Shown here in pieces: positions 1 to 6,757 of a DNA stretch of 8,783 bases. The position numbers and the translations under genes were made by a program. The notes under the pieces are model-generated. The model saw only the letters and a program-made list of their open reading frames with translations. It was not told the origin of the DNA and searched no databases. Location: positions 1 to 8,783 of the forward strand of contig DAOWGA010000096.1 of NCBI GenBank assembly GCA_030637665.1, in the 5' to 3' direction. This DNA is from Lysobacterales bacterium (GTDB lineage: Bacteria; Pseudomonadota; Gammaproteobacteria; Xanthomonadales; SZUA-36). Each line of letters begins with the position of its first letter. The first letter of the stretch is position 1.

Positions 1-2
1 CC

Positions 3-1649
3 ATGGCCGCCGATAGAGTCACAGGGGAAAAATTTACCAGCCGCTCAGAAGGGATCGCAGCGAATGGCATGGTGGCGACTAGCCACCCACTGGCTACGCA
101 AATTGGCCTGGATATCCTTAAGAACAAGGGCAATGCCATCGACGCGGCCATAGCAGCCAATGCCGCATTGGGGCTGATGGAGCCAACAGGAAACGGTATC
201 GGCGGCGATCTCTTCGCTATTGTCTGGGACGCAAAGACCCAGGCCCTGTATGGCCTGAATGCTTCCGGTCGCTCACCAAAGTCACTCTCGCTGGAATGGT
301 TCAGACAAAACGGTTACAAGACGATTCCGCCTTTCGGGCCGCTATCAGTATCCGTACCGGGAGCAGTAGATGGTTGGTTTGAACTCAATAGCCGTTTCGG
401 AAAGCTCGAGATGAGCCAATTGCTGCAGCCAGCCATCCATTACGCACGCAAGGGCCACCCGGTGCACGAAACAATTCAGTATTACTGGAATATCGATATC
501 GAACGCCTGTCAGAATTCCCGGGCTTCAAGGACCAAATGGCCATGAACGGGCGCGCACCCCGGATCGGTGAGATGTGGAAAAACCCTAATCTGGCCAATA
601 CCCTGGAACGCATCGCTTGTGAAGGCCGCGATGCGTTCTACAAGGGCCATATGGCGCACGTCGTCGGTGAATATATGCAGGAAAACGGCGGTTTCCTGAG
701 CTACGGGGATATGGCTGCCCACAGGAGCGAATGGATCGAGCCTCTGTCTGTAAATTACCGCGGTTACGAGGTCTGGGAACTCCCGCCCAACGGCCAGGGC
801 ATTGCGGCGTTGCAGATGCTGAACCTGATGGAGCCCTACAACGTGGCAGCCATGGGTTTTGGTTCTGCCGACTACGTGCACCTGTTGGTAGAAGCAAAGA
901 AAATTGCCTATGAGGACCGGGCGCACTTTTACGCTGACCCGGATTTTTGCGACATTCCCATTGAGAAGCTTCTGTCCAGGGAATATGCTGCCGAACGCGG
1001 GAAGCTCCTGGACATGGAAAGCGCCGCTCTGGAATATCCATACGGCGACCCGGCCATTTTGCGCGATGGTGACACGGTCTACCTGACCACCGCAGACGCC
1101 GAGGGCAACATGGTCTCGCTGATCCAGAGCAACTACCACGGCATGGGATCTGGCATGACACCACCAGGCCTCGGCTTCGTACTGCAAAACCGCGGTGAGC
1201 TGTTCAATCTCGAATCAGGCCACGCCAATTCCTTCGAGCCTGGCAAACGGCCATTCCACACGATCATTCCGGCTTTCATCACGAAAGACGGCAATCCCTG
1301 GATCAGCTTCGGGGTTATGGGCGGCGATATGCAGCCACAGGGACACGTCCAGATCGTGACCAACCTGATTGATTTCGGCATGAACCTGCAGGAAGCCGGC
1401 GATGCACCGCGCATCCACCATTTTGGTTCCAGCGAACCAACCGGCGAAGTCATGAAAGACGGTGGAATCATTAACCTTGAATCCGGCTTTGACAAGGAAG
1501 TTATCAGTAAGCTGATAAGCAGGGGGCATCATATCAGGGACGCACACGGTCCATACGGTGGTTACCAGGCCATCATGAAAGACCCGGATTCCGGCGTTTA
1601 TTACGGAGCTTCCGAATCAAGGAAAGATGGACAGGCCGCCGGCTATTGA
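3..1649 (+). CDS. Gamma-glutamyltransferase-family Ntn hydrolase (GGT-like acylase subgroup)
   Basis: GGT-family enzymes are made as one chain that cuts itself before a threonine, which becomes the N-terminal nucleophile of the small subunit; they transfer or hydrolyse gamma-glutamyl or related acyl groups. The predicted protein is 548 residues. Family landmarks are NGMVATSHPLA (about 21-31), GNAIDAAIAANAALG (about 43-57), NGIGGD (about 64-69), the processing site GDTVYL with likely nucleophile Thr358, NRGELF (396-401) and GVMGGDMQPQGH (437-448), which supplies the oxyanion-hole glycines. No signal peptide is visible, so it is probably cytoplasmic. Aligned from memory with E. coli GGT, several residues that hold the gamma-glutamyl group are changed (Ser88, Arg397, Leu400, His419-Thr420), so the substrate may not be glutathione. 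The ATG lies 2 bases from the window edge: its ribosome site cannot be seen and the true start may lie upstream, though conserved sequence only begins near residue 14. pdxB follows 53 bases downstream on the same strand. Confidence 0.9.
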   Translation: MAADRVTGEKFTSRSEGIAANGMVATSHPLATQIGLDILKNKGNAIDAAIAANAALGLMEPTGNGIGGDLFAIVWDAKTQALYGLNASGRSPKSLSLEWFRQNGYKTIPPFGPLSVSVPGAVDGWFELNSRFGKLEMSQLLQPAIHYARKGHPVHETIQYYWNIDIERLSEFPGFKDQMAMNGRAPRIGEMWKNPNLANTLERIACEGRDAFYKGHMAHVVGEYMQENGGFLSYGDMAAHRSEWIEPLSVNYRGYEVWELPPNGQGIAALQMLNLMEPYNVAAMGFGSADYVHLLVEAKKIAYEDRAHFYADPDFCDIPIEKLLSREYAAERGKLLDMESAALEYPYGDPAILRDGDTVYLTTADAEGNMVSLIQSNYHGMGSGMTPPGLGFVLQNRGELFNLESGHANSFEPGKRPFHTIIPAFITKDGNPWISFGVMGGDMQPQGHVQIVTNLIDFGMNLQEAGDAPRIHHFGSSEPTGEVMKDGGIINLESGFDKEVISKLISRGHHIRDAHGPYGGYQAIMKDPDSGVYYGASESRKDGQAAGY

Positions 1650-1702
1650 AACGGGTGCATGATGAACGAGCACTGGCCCCATTTGCCGGGTATGGGTAAT
1701 GC

Positions 1703-2815
1703 ATGAAAATCGTTATTGACCAGAATGTCACGGCTGCGGAGCGCACCTTTGCCCGCCATGGTGAAGTGGTTCACGTGGATGGCCGCCATCTTGACCGGCA
1801 ACAGCTCAAGACGGCGGATGCCCTGATCATTCGGTCAGTCACCAGGGTCAATGCCGGCTTGTTGGCGAACACCCCTGTCCGCTTTGTCGGCACGGCATCA
1901 ATCGGAACCGATCACATTGACATTCCCTGGTTGAAGGAACAGGGAATCACCTGGGCCAACGCACCTGGCTGTAATGCTGATTCCGCTGCCCAGTACACAC
2001 TGGCGATGATCTGGCTCGCCTGCCAGCGTCTTGGGCGCAACCCCGCCGATCTGGGTGTCGGAATCGTCGGCCGGGGCAATGTAGGGTCCCGCGTTCAGAA
2101 ACTTTTGCATACAATCGGCGCCGCCGTGGTCGCCAACGACCCACCACTGGCCGACAGCGGGGAAACCGGTCTGGTCTCTCTCGATGAAGCCCTCGCACAG
2201 GACATTATCTGCCTGCATGTGCCGCTGACGCGGGAAGGCCCCTACCCGACCTGGCGTTTCATTGATCAGCGGGTTCTGGCCCGGATGCCGGACGGCGCCA
2301 TGCTGGTCAATTGCGCCCGTGGCGATGTTGTCGATGGCGATACCTTGCTTCCACAGCTGCAAAGTGAGCGGCTGCAGGCCGCGCTGGATGTCTGGCCCGG
2401 AGAACCCTTTATCGACCAACAACTGCTGGAAAAGACCATCGTTGCGACACCCCACGTGGCCGGTTACAGCAGTGACGGCAAGCTTAACGGCAGCCTGATG
2501 GTTTACCGGGCTTTCTGCAACTGGGCCGGTGAAACGCCCGTGGCATCAGCGGAATTTCAGGATGAACCTCCAAAACTGACGATTGAGAAAGGTGAGGACG
2601 CCATTTCCAAAGCACTCGATGCGACCTGCTTCGTAAATGAACATGACCAGGCCATGCGAGGTCTCATACCGCTGACTGCGGATCAGCGTGCAGTCGAGTT
2701 CGACCTCCTGCGCCGAAATTACCCCAAGCGCAGGGATTTTCACGCATGGCAAATCAGCTGTGATCAGCCTGACTCCGCGACGGTTCTGCGCCAATTAGGT
2801 CTTAATGTACTGTAG
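1703..2815 (+). CDS. pdxB: Erythronate-4-phosphate dehydrogenase PdxB
   Basis: PdxB oxidises 4-phospho-D-erythronate to 3-hydroxy-4-phospho-hydroxy-alpha-ketobutyrate with a nicotinamide cofactor, the second step of the DXP-dependent route to pyridoxal 5'-phosphate, in the cytosol. The 370-residue protein is close to the E. coli length (378) and starts alike (MKIVIDQN). It shows the D-2-hydroxyacid dehydrogenase pattern: an N-terminal substrate half with RSVT and GTASIGTDHID, APGCNA near 90-95, a nucleotide-binding GRGNVG at 123-128, and the catalytic triad Arg206 (NCARGDVVD), Glu234 (GEP) and His251 (TPHVAGY). After about residue 280 comes the PdxB-specific C-terminal dimerisation domain, including LRRNYPKRRDF. 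The ATG is chosen by homology; its Shine-Dalgarno is weak (GGGT). The start overlaps the stop of a possible 15-codon ORF as ATGA. It probably shares a transcript with the GGT-family gene 53 bases upstream. Its TAG stop lies inside a REP-like motif. Confidence 0.96.
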   Translation: MKIVIDQNVTAAERTFARHGEVVHVDGRHLDRQQLKTADALIIRSVTRVNAGLLANTPVRFVGTASIGTDHIDIPWLKEQGITWANAPGCNADSAAQYTLAMIWLACQRLGRNPADLGVGIVGRGNVGSRVQKLLHTIGAAVVANDPPLADSGETGLVSLDEALAQDIICLHVPLTREGPYPTWRFIDQRVLARMPDGAMLVNCARGDVVDGDTLLPQLQSERLQAALDVWPGEPFIDQQLLEKTIVATPHVAGYSSDGKLNGSLMVYRAFCNWAGETPVASAEFQDEPPKLTIEKGEDAISKALDATCFVNEHDQAMRGLIPLTADQRAVEFDLLRRNYPKRRDFHAWQISCDQPDSATVLRQLGLNVL

Positions 2816-2914
2816 GAGCGAGCCATCATCCGTTGCCGACAGATGATGGTCCTGGACACCGCTACCCGACCCCTCTTGCATGACTGTGCCAGATCGCGAG
2901 AAAGGCTCGCTCCA
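2811..2914. repeat. REP-like inverted palindromic element (BIME-like)
   Basis: GGAGCGAGCC at 2815-2824 is perfectly inverted as GGCTCGCTCC at 2904-2913, with 79 bases between. The left copy sits in TGTAGGAGCGAGCC (2811-2824). The right copy, read on the minus strand (2913 to 2892), is GGAGCGAGCC TTT CTCGCGATC, whose GCGAG and CTCGC arms fold into a hairpin. Both resemble the TGTAGGAGCGAGC...GCTCGCGA style of REP sequence known from pseudomonads and related gammaproteobacteria, which often carries a GTAG foot; here GTAG is at 2812-2815. Between them lies another perfect hairpin, CCATCATC (2823-2830) against GATGATGG (2842-2849). The assignment to REP is by resemblance only. Only one such element lies in the window, so repetition in the genome is unproven. 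An alternative is a transcript-end structure between pdxB and typA, but no U-tract follows any of the hairpins. Confidence 0.55.
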
Positions 2915-2927
2915 TCAGCATTAATCA

Positions 2928-2954
2928 TTGATTTACAACAGCAAACACTGTAAC
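2928..2954 (+). promoter_or_regulatory. Possible sigma-70 promoter for typA
   Basis: TTGATT at 2928-2933 and TGTAAC at 2949-2954, separated by 15 bases, resemble -35 and -10 boxes. The spacing is short and the -10 match is moderate. The segment is AT-richer than its surroundings, lies after the REP-like element and ends 29 bases before the typA GTG, so a promoter is plausible here. This is a weak call from sequence alone. Confidence 0.25.
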
Positions 2955-2969
2955 GTGCGCCCGCCTGAC

Positions 2970-2973
2970 GGAG
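2970..2973 (+). promoter_or_regulatory. Shine-Dalgarno GGAG of typA
   Basis: GGAG at 2970-2973, followed by the purine-rich AAGATAAA, lies 10 bases before the GTG at 2984. It supports the non-ATG start of typA, which homology with the E. coli BipA N-terminus also requires. Confidence 0.65.
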
Positions 2974-2983
2974 AAGATAAACC

Positions 2984-4819
2984 GTGATTGAAAACATCCG
3001 TAACATAGCCATCATCGCCCACGTCGATCATGGCAAAACCACGCTGGTGGACCAGCTGCTGCAGCAGTCCGGTACGCTGGGTGAACGGGCAGCCACGCCT
3101 GAGCGTGTGATGGATTCGAACGAGCTCGAGCGCGAGCGTGGGATCACGATTCTTTCCAAGAACACGGCCATTACCTGGAACGATGGCGAGCACAGCTACC
3201 ACATCAATATTGTGGACACACCCGGGCACGCCGATTTTGGTGGTGAGGTGGAACGTATTCTCAGCATGGTGGATTCCGTACTGCTGCTGGTGGATGCGGT
3301 AGACGGCCCGATGCCTCAGACCCGCTTCGTCACGCAAAAAGCTTTCGAGATGGGATTCAGGCCGATTGTAGTAATCAACAAGATTGATCGCGACGGGGCG
3401 CGCCCGCACTGGGTGCTGGACCAGACATTCGAACTGTTTGATCAACTCGGCGCCACGGATGAGCAACTGGACTTTCCGGTCGTTTATGCTTCGGCCTTAA
3501 GAGGATATGCCGGTCTCGAAGATACCGTGAGTGATGGGGATATGACGCCCCTGTTCGAGACCATCGTAGAGCAGGTCGCGCCGCCCCTGGTAAATATCGA
3601 CGGCGCCTTCCAGATGCGTATCTCATCGCTGGACTACAGTTCCTATGTCGGTGTCATCGGCATAGGGCGCATCCAACGCGGCAGCGTCAGGCCCAATCAG
3701 CAGATTTGTGTTATTGACCGGGACGCTAAACAGCGCAATGCCAAGGTGCTACAAGTGCTGGGCTTTGATGGCCTGAACCGGGTCGAGATACCTTCGGCAC
3801 AGGCGGGCGATATCATCGCAATCACGGGCGTCGAAAATCTGCGTATTTCGGATACTCTGTGCGACCGCAGCAGCCCCGAGGCCCTGCCGACGCTAACCGT
3901 GGATGAACCCACCATCAGCATGACATTCCGCGTCAATAACTCGCCTTTTGCCGGACGCGAGGGCAAATACCTGACCAGCCGCCAATTGAGGGAGCGCTTA
4001 TTTCGCGAAGCCAGTCACAATGTTGCCCTGCGTGTCGAGGAAACTGAAAATGCTGAGCGATTCAAGATCTCTGGCCGCGGTGAACTGCACCTGGCGATCC
4101 TGATCGAGACCATGCGCCGGGAAGGTTATGAGCTGGCCATTTCCAGACCCGAAGTAATCATCCATGAAACAGAGCATGGCCGAGAAGAGCCCTACGAACA
4201 ATTGGTGGTCGACCTCGAGACTGACTACCAGGGCGCTGTGATGGAGAAACTGGGTGAGCGCCGGGGCGAACTGCAGAACATGCAACTGGACGGCAAGGGA
4301 CGTGTTCGGCTGGATTACATCATTCCGGCCCGCGGCCTGATCGGTTTTCAATCTGAGTTCAGGACGCTTACTGCAGGCACCGGACTGATGTTTCACGTGT
4401 TCGACCATTACGGCCCATACCACCCGGGCGATATCTCCAAGAGAAAAAACGGGGTCCTGATTTCCAATGGGACCGGCAAAAGCCTGCCTTACGCCCTGTT
4501 CAACCTGCAGGAACGCGGGCGCCTCCTGATTGACCCGGGCCTGGATGTCTATCAGGGGCAAATTGTTGGCATCCACAGCCGCGCGAACGACCTGACAGTG
4601 AACCCGCTCAAGGGAAAGCAACTGACCAACATTCGCACCGTGTTAAAAGATGATGCTGTGATACTCAATGCGCCACAGAAAATGACCCTGGAACAGGCCC
4701 TCGAATTCATAGAAGACGATGAATTGGTAGAAGTTACGCCGGAAGCCATCCGACTCAGAAAAATGCACCTGCTGGAACATGAACGCAAACGTGCAAGCCG
4801 TGAGAAATCTGAGCCCTGA
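2984..4819 (+). CDS. typA: Ribosome-associated translational GTPase TypA/BipA
   Basis: TypA/BipA is a cytosolic GTPase related to EF-G and LepA that binds the 70S ribosome and supports 50S assembly, growth in the cold and stress or virulence regulation. The protein is 611 residues (E. coli 607), so full length. The GTPase motifs are complete: G1 AHVDHGKT (12-19), G2 RGITI (52-56), G3 DTPGH (78-82), G4 NKID (132-135) and G5 SAL (170-172). Domain II follows from about 205. The EF-G domain III and V-like parts include [20 protein letters not shown] and, near 450, the RGLIGF segment. The BipA-specific C-terminal domain begins near 490 ([13 protein letters not shown]) and ends in a charged Lys/Arg/Glu-rich tail. 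The start is GTG, set by the match to the E. coli N-terminus and by the GGAG upstream. It runs convergently with the M61 gene, with 36 bases between stops. It probably has its own promoter in the 168-base gap after pdxB. Confidence 0.98.
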   Translation: MIENIRNIAIIAHVDHGKTTLVDQLLQQSGTLGERAATPERVMDSNELERERGITILSKNTAITWNDGEHSYHINIVDTPGHADFGGEVERILSMVDSVLLLVDAVDGPMPQTRFVTQKAFEMGFRPIVVINKIDRDGARPHWVLDQTFELFDQLGATDEQLDFPVVYASALRGYAGLEDTVSDGDMTPLFETIVEQVAPPLVNIDGAFQMRISSLDYSSYVGVIGIGRIQRGSVRPNQQICVIDRDAKQRNAKVLQVLGFDGLNRVEIPSAQAGDIIAITGVENLRISDTLCDRSSPEALPTLTVDEPTISMTFRVNNSPFAGREGKYLTSRQLRERLFREASHNVALRVEETENAERFKISGRGELHLAILIETMRREGYELAISRPEVIIHETEHGREEPYEQLVVDLETDYQGAVMEKLGERRGELQNMQLDGKGRVRLDYIIPARGLIGFQSEFRTLTAGTGLMFHVFDHYGPYHPGDISKRKNGVLISNGTGKSLPYALFNLQERGRLLIDPGLDVYQGQIVGIHSRANDLTVNPLKGKQLTNIRTVLKDDAVILNAPQKMTLEQALEFIEDDELVEVTPEAIRLRKMHLLEHERKRASREKSEP

Positions 4820-4855
4820 CGTCTGCGGCATTTTTCAGGGTCATCAATAAAAGAC

Positions 4856-6730
4856 TCACTGACCGAAGCGAAGATTCCTTCCCAGCCATTTTTCCAGGTG
4901 AGATTTCTCCTGCCTGCTCATTTTAGGCTTGGTAGCAATTTCGAACTTTTCGGGAATAGCGTGTTGAGCACGCACCGGCAGCGTCAGCAGCTGACCGTTC
5001 CGGGCCAGTGTCAGCTCGACCTGCTCTTCCGGTAGCAAACTCGCGATCTGCTTGTCGACCGATTGAGGCAGAATCCTCAGTCCATTAATTGCCAGTAACT
5101 CATCCCCGGGCAACACACCCGCCTCTGCTGCCGTACCGCCCTTGATCACGTGCTCGATGACCAGCAGATTATTATCTGATTCCCAGCTCAGTCCGAAACC
5201 GGTTGGTGCAGGGCCACCCGACAATTCAGCAGCCGTTCGTCCCGGTGCGCGGTTCAACAGCAGTCCGTACCAGTCGAGCGCCTGGTCAATATCGGGGTCG
5301 ATGGTGGTCTGCAGCAATTCCTCGACCATCCCCCTGACTTGCGGGCCGGCGACCGATTCTACAATTTCTTCAAAGGCGCCACGCGGGTAGCTACCCTGGC
5401 CCGGGCCATCGGGGCCATATTGCTGATACATCTCACGCATTACGGTGTCGAGGCTGGCCCGGCTTCCTGTTTCGCGGCGAATCGCCGTATCGGTAACGAA
5501 GCCGATCAGCGAGCCCCTGCGATAATAGGAAACCGTGCTGTTAACGCTGTTGGCATCCGGCACATAGTGCTTGATCCAGGTATCGAATGAAGCAAGCTCT
5601 GCTGACCTGACTTCCCGCCCGGGAATGGTGAAATAATTGCGAAACTCGGCTGCCAGCAATTCAAAATAGTCGGCCACATCGATCAGGCCGGAGCGGAATA
5701 GCAGGAGGTTGTCATAGTAGCTGCTCAGGCCTTCGGCGAGCCACAACTCCCGGGTGTAGACCTCCTTGTCATAATCGTATTTGTCCAGTGCGGCGGGCCG
5801 CATCCGCCGCACGTTCCAGGCATGAAAGAATTCGTGGGAAACCAGAGCCAGCCACTTGATGTAATCCTGTTTATTTCGCATCGCCCAGCGGCTGCCCATC
5901 ATCACCGTACTGTGGTCGTGCTCCAGCCCGCCGCTGGATTCCAACAGGAAATTCAGAAACAGGTAATCGCGCTTGAAAGGATTAACAGCCCAGAATTCCT
6001 GCTGTGTTTTCACGATCGCAGCAACATCCTTTGCCGATCGCTCACTGTCCCAGAATCCGGTTTCCCCAAGGTTGACCAATACATAGTCCTGTCCATCATT
6101 TTGGAAACGGTATTCAGGCGCATTACCGGTCACGATGGGGCTGTCCACCAGTTCATCGTAGTTCTTCGCGGTGAAGCGCCTGTTCTCTTCCAGGGCCGTG
6201 AGGGAGGTTTGGACGCGGCTCCACGAGCCGGGCAGATTCACCACAACTTCCTGCGGCCAGCCCAGGCTGTCGTCGCTGTACAGAAAGATTCCCGCACCAT
6301 TGAGCAGCGAAAAACCGGACTCGACCCAACTCGAACTGACGTTCAGTTTGCCTGCCCAAATGTCGTAGTCGACAGTCAGTTCCCGTATGCCTTGCGTGCT
6401 TGCGCGCCAGCGATTCTTGGCGACTTTTTCCACCTCGAGGATGCGGCCGTTGCCATCTGTAACCTGTAATCGTTCCAGGTTCGCAGCGTAGTCACGGATC
6501 ATATAGGATCCTGGTGTCCAGCTTGGCAAGGCGAGATCGGTCTGCACCTTGTTCACCGGCAGTCGCAGCGTGACATGAACGTACTGGTTGTGACGCTGTG
6601 GAAAACTCAAGGAATGCCTGGCCACCATTTCCTGCGCGGGAAGAGGAGACGCGTGCACGCACAGAGCCAGTAAAAACAGGCAAGGCAGTGAAATAGATAC
6701 GGGAATGTGCTTAATGCAACTCAGTTTCAA
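4856..6730 (-). CDS. Periplasmic M61 family metallopeptidase with C-terminal PDZ domain
   Basis: M61 enzymes are zinc aminopeptidases (type member: Sphingomonas glycyl aminopeptidase) built from an N-terminal beta domain, a thermolysin-like catalytic domain and a PDZ domain. All three appear in this 624-residue protein: N-terminal domain about 33-200, GGLEH motif just before the active site, zinc site HEFFH (299-303) with third ligand Glu333 in WLAEGLSSYY, and PDZ at about 511-589. A Sec signal peptide is likely: basic residues (Lys2, Lys8), hydrophobic core 11-25, cleavage after VHA or LPA near 27-33. There is no good lipobox, since Leu precedes the Cys. The start is TTG, not ATG. The AAGGA upstream ends only 1 base before this TTG but 7 bases before an in-frame CTG at 6724-6722, which may be the true start. 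The first in-frame ATG is residue 35 and would remove the signal peptide. An in-frame TGA (6760-6758) blocks extension upstream. It lies 27 bases after the DAHP synthase stop. Confidence 0.93.
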   Translation of the reverse strand: MKLSCIKHIPVSISLPCLFLLALCVHASPLPAQEMVARHSLSFPQRHNQYVHVTLRLPVNKVQTDLALPSWTPGSYMIRDYAANLERLQVTDGNGRILEVEKVAKNRWRASTQGIRELTVDYDIWAGKLNVSSSWVESGFSLLNGAGIFLYSDDSLGWPQEVVVNLPGSWSRVQTSLTALEENRRFTAKNYDELVDSPIVTGNAPEYRFQNDGQDYVLVNLGETGFWDSERSAKDVAAIVKTQQEFWAVNPFKRDYLFLNFLLESSGGLEHDHSTVMMGSRWAMRNKQDYIKWLALVSHEFFHAWNVRRMRPAALDKYDYDKEVYTRELWLAEGLSSYYDNLLLFRSGLIDVADYFELLAAEFRNYFTIPGREVRSAELASFDTWIKHYVPDANSVNSTVSYYRRGSLIGFVTDTAIRRETGSRASLDTVMREMYQQYGPDGPGQGSYPRGAFEEIVESVAGPQVRGMVEELLQTTIDPDIDQALDWYGLLLNRAPGRTAAELSGGPAPTGFGLSWESDNNLLVIEHVIKGGTAAEAGVLPGDELLAINGLRILPQSVDKQIASLLPEEQVELTLARNGQLLTLPVRAQHAIPEKFEIATKPKMSRQEKSHLEKWLGRNLRFGQ

Positions 6731-6757
6731 TTCCTTCAGCGGGGCCTTGCGGCCATA

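Noticed and set aside
510..1187. 225-codon minus-strand ORF inside the GGT-family gene, with another at 586-1164
   Set aside because: They lie wholly antisense to a conserved coding sequence, show no recognisable family features and read as shadow translations.
1898..2455. 185-codon minus-strand ORF within pdxB
   Set aside because: Antisense shadow; pdxB carries all catalytic motifs across this region.
2823..2849. CCATCATC / GATGATGG hairpin as a pdxB terminator
   Set aside because: No U-tract follows and the stem is not GC-rich; it is better treated as part of the REP-like element.
3998..4621. 207-codon minus-strand ORF within typA, with a further one at 2933-3466
   Set aside because: Antisense shadows of a highly conserved GTPase gene; no independent Shine-Dalgarno or family motif.
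4814..4840. CCCTGA / TCAGGG inverted repeat at the typA end as a terminator for the convergent pair
   Set aside because: The stem is only 6 base pairs with a 15-base loop, and the T-run falls inside the loop rather than after the stem on either strand.
5822..6469. 215-codon plus-strand ORF inside the M61 peptidase gene
   Set aside because: Opposite to the zinc-site coding region and without domain-like features.
6640..6700. Lipoprotein signal on the M61 peptidase (Cys after the hydrophobic stretch)
   Set aside because: The residue before the Cys is Leu, which does not fit a lipobox; signal peptidase I sites (VHA, LPA) follow instead.
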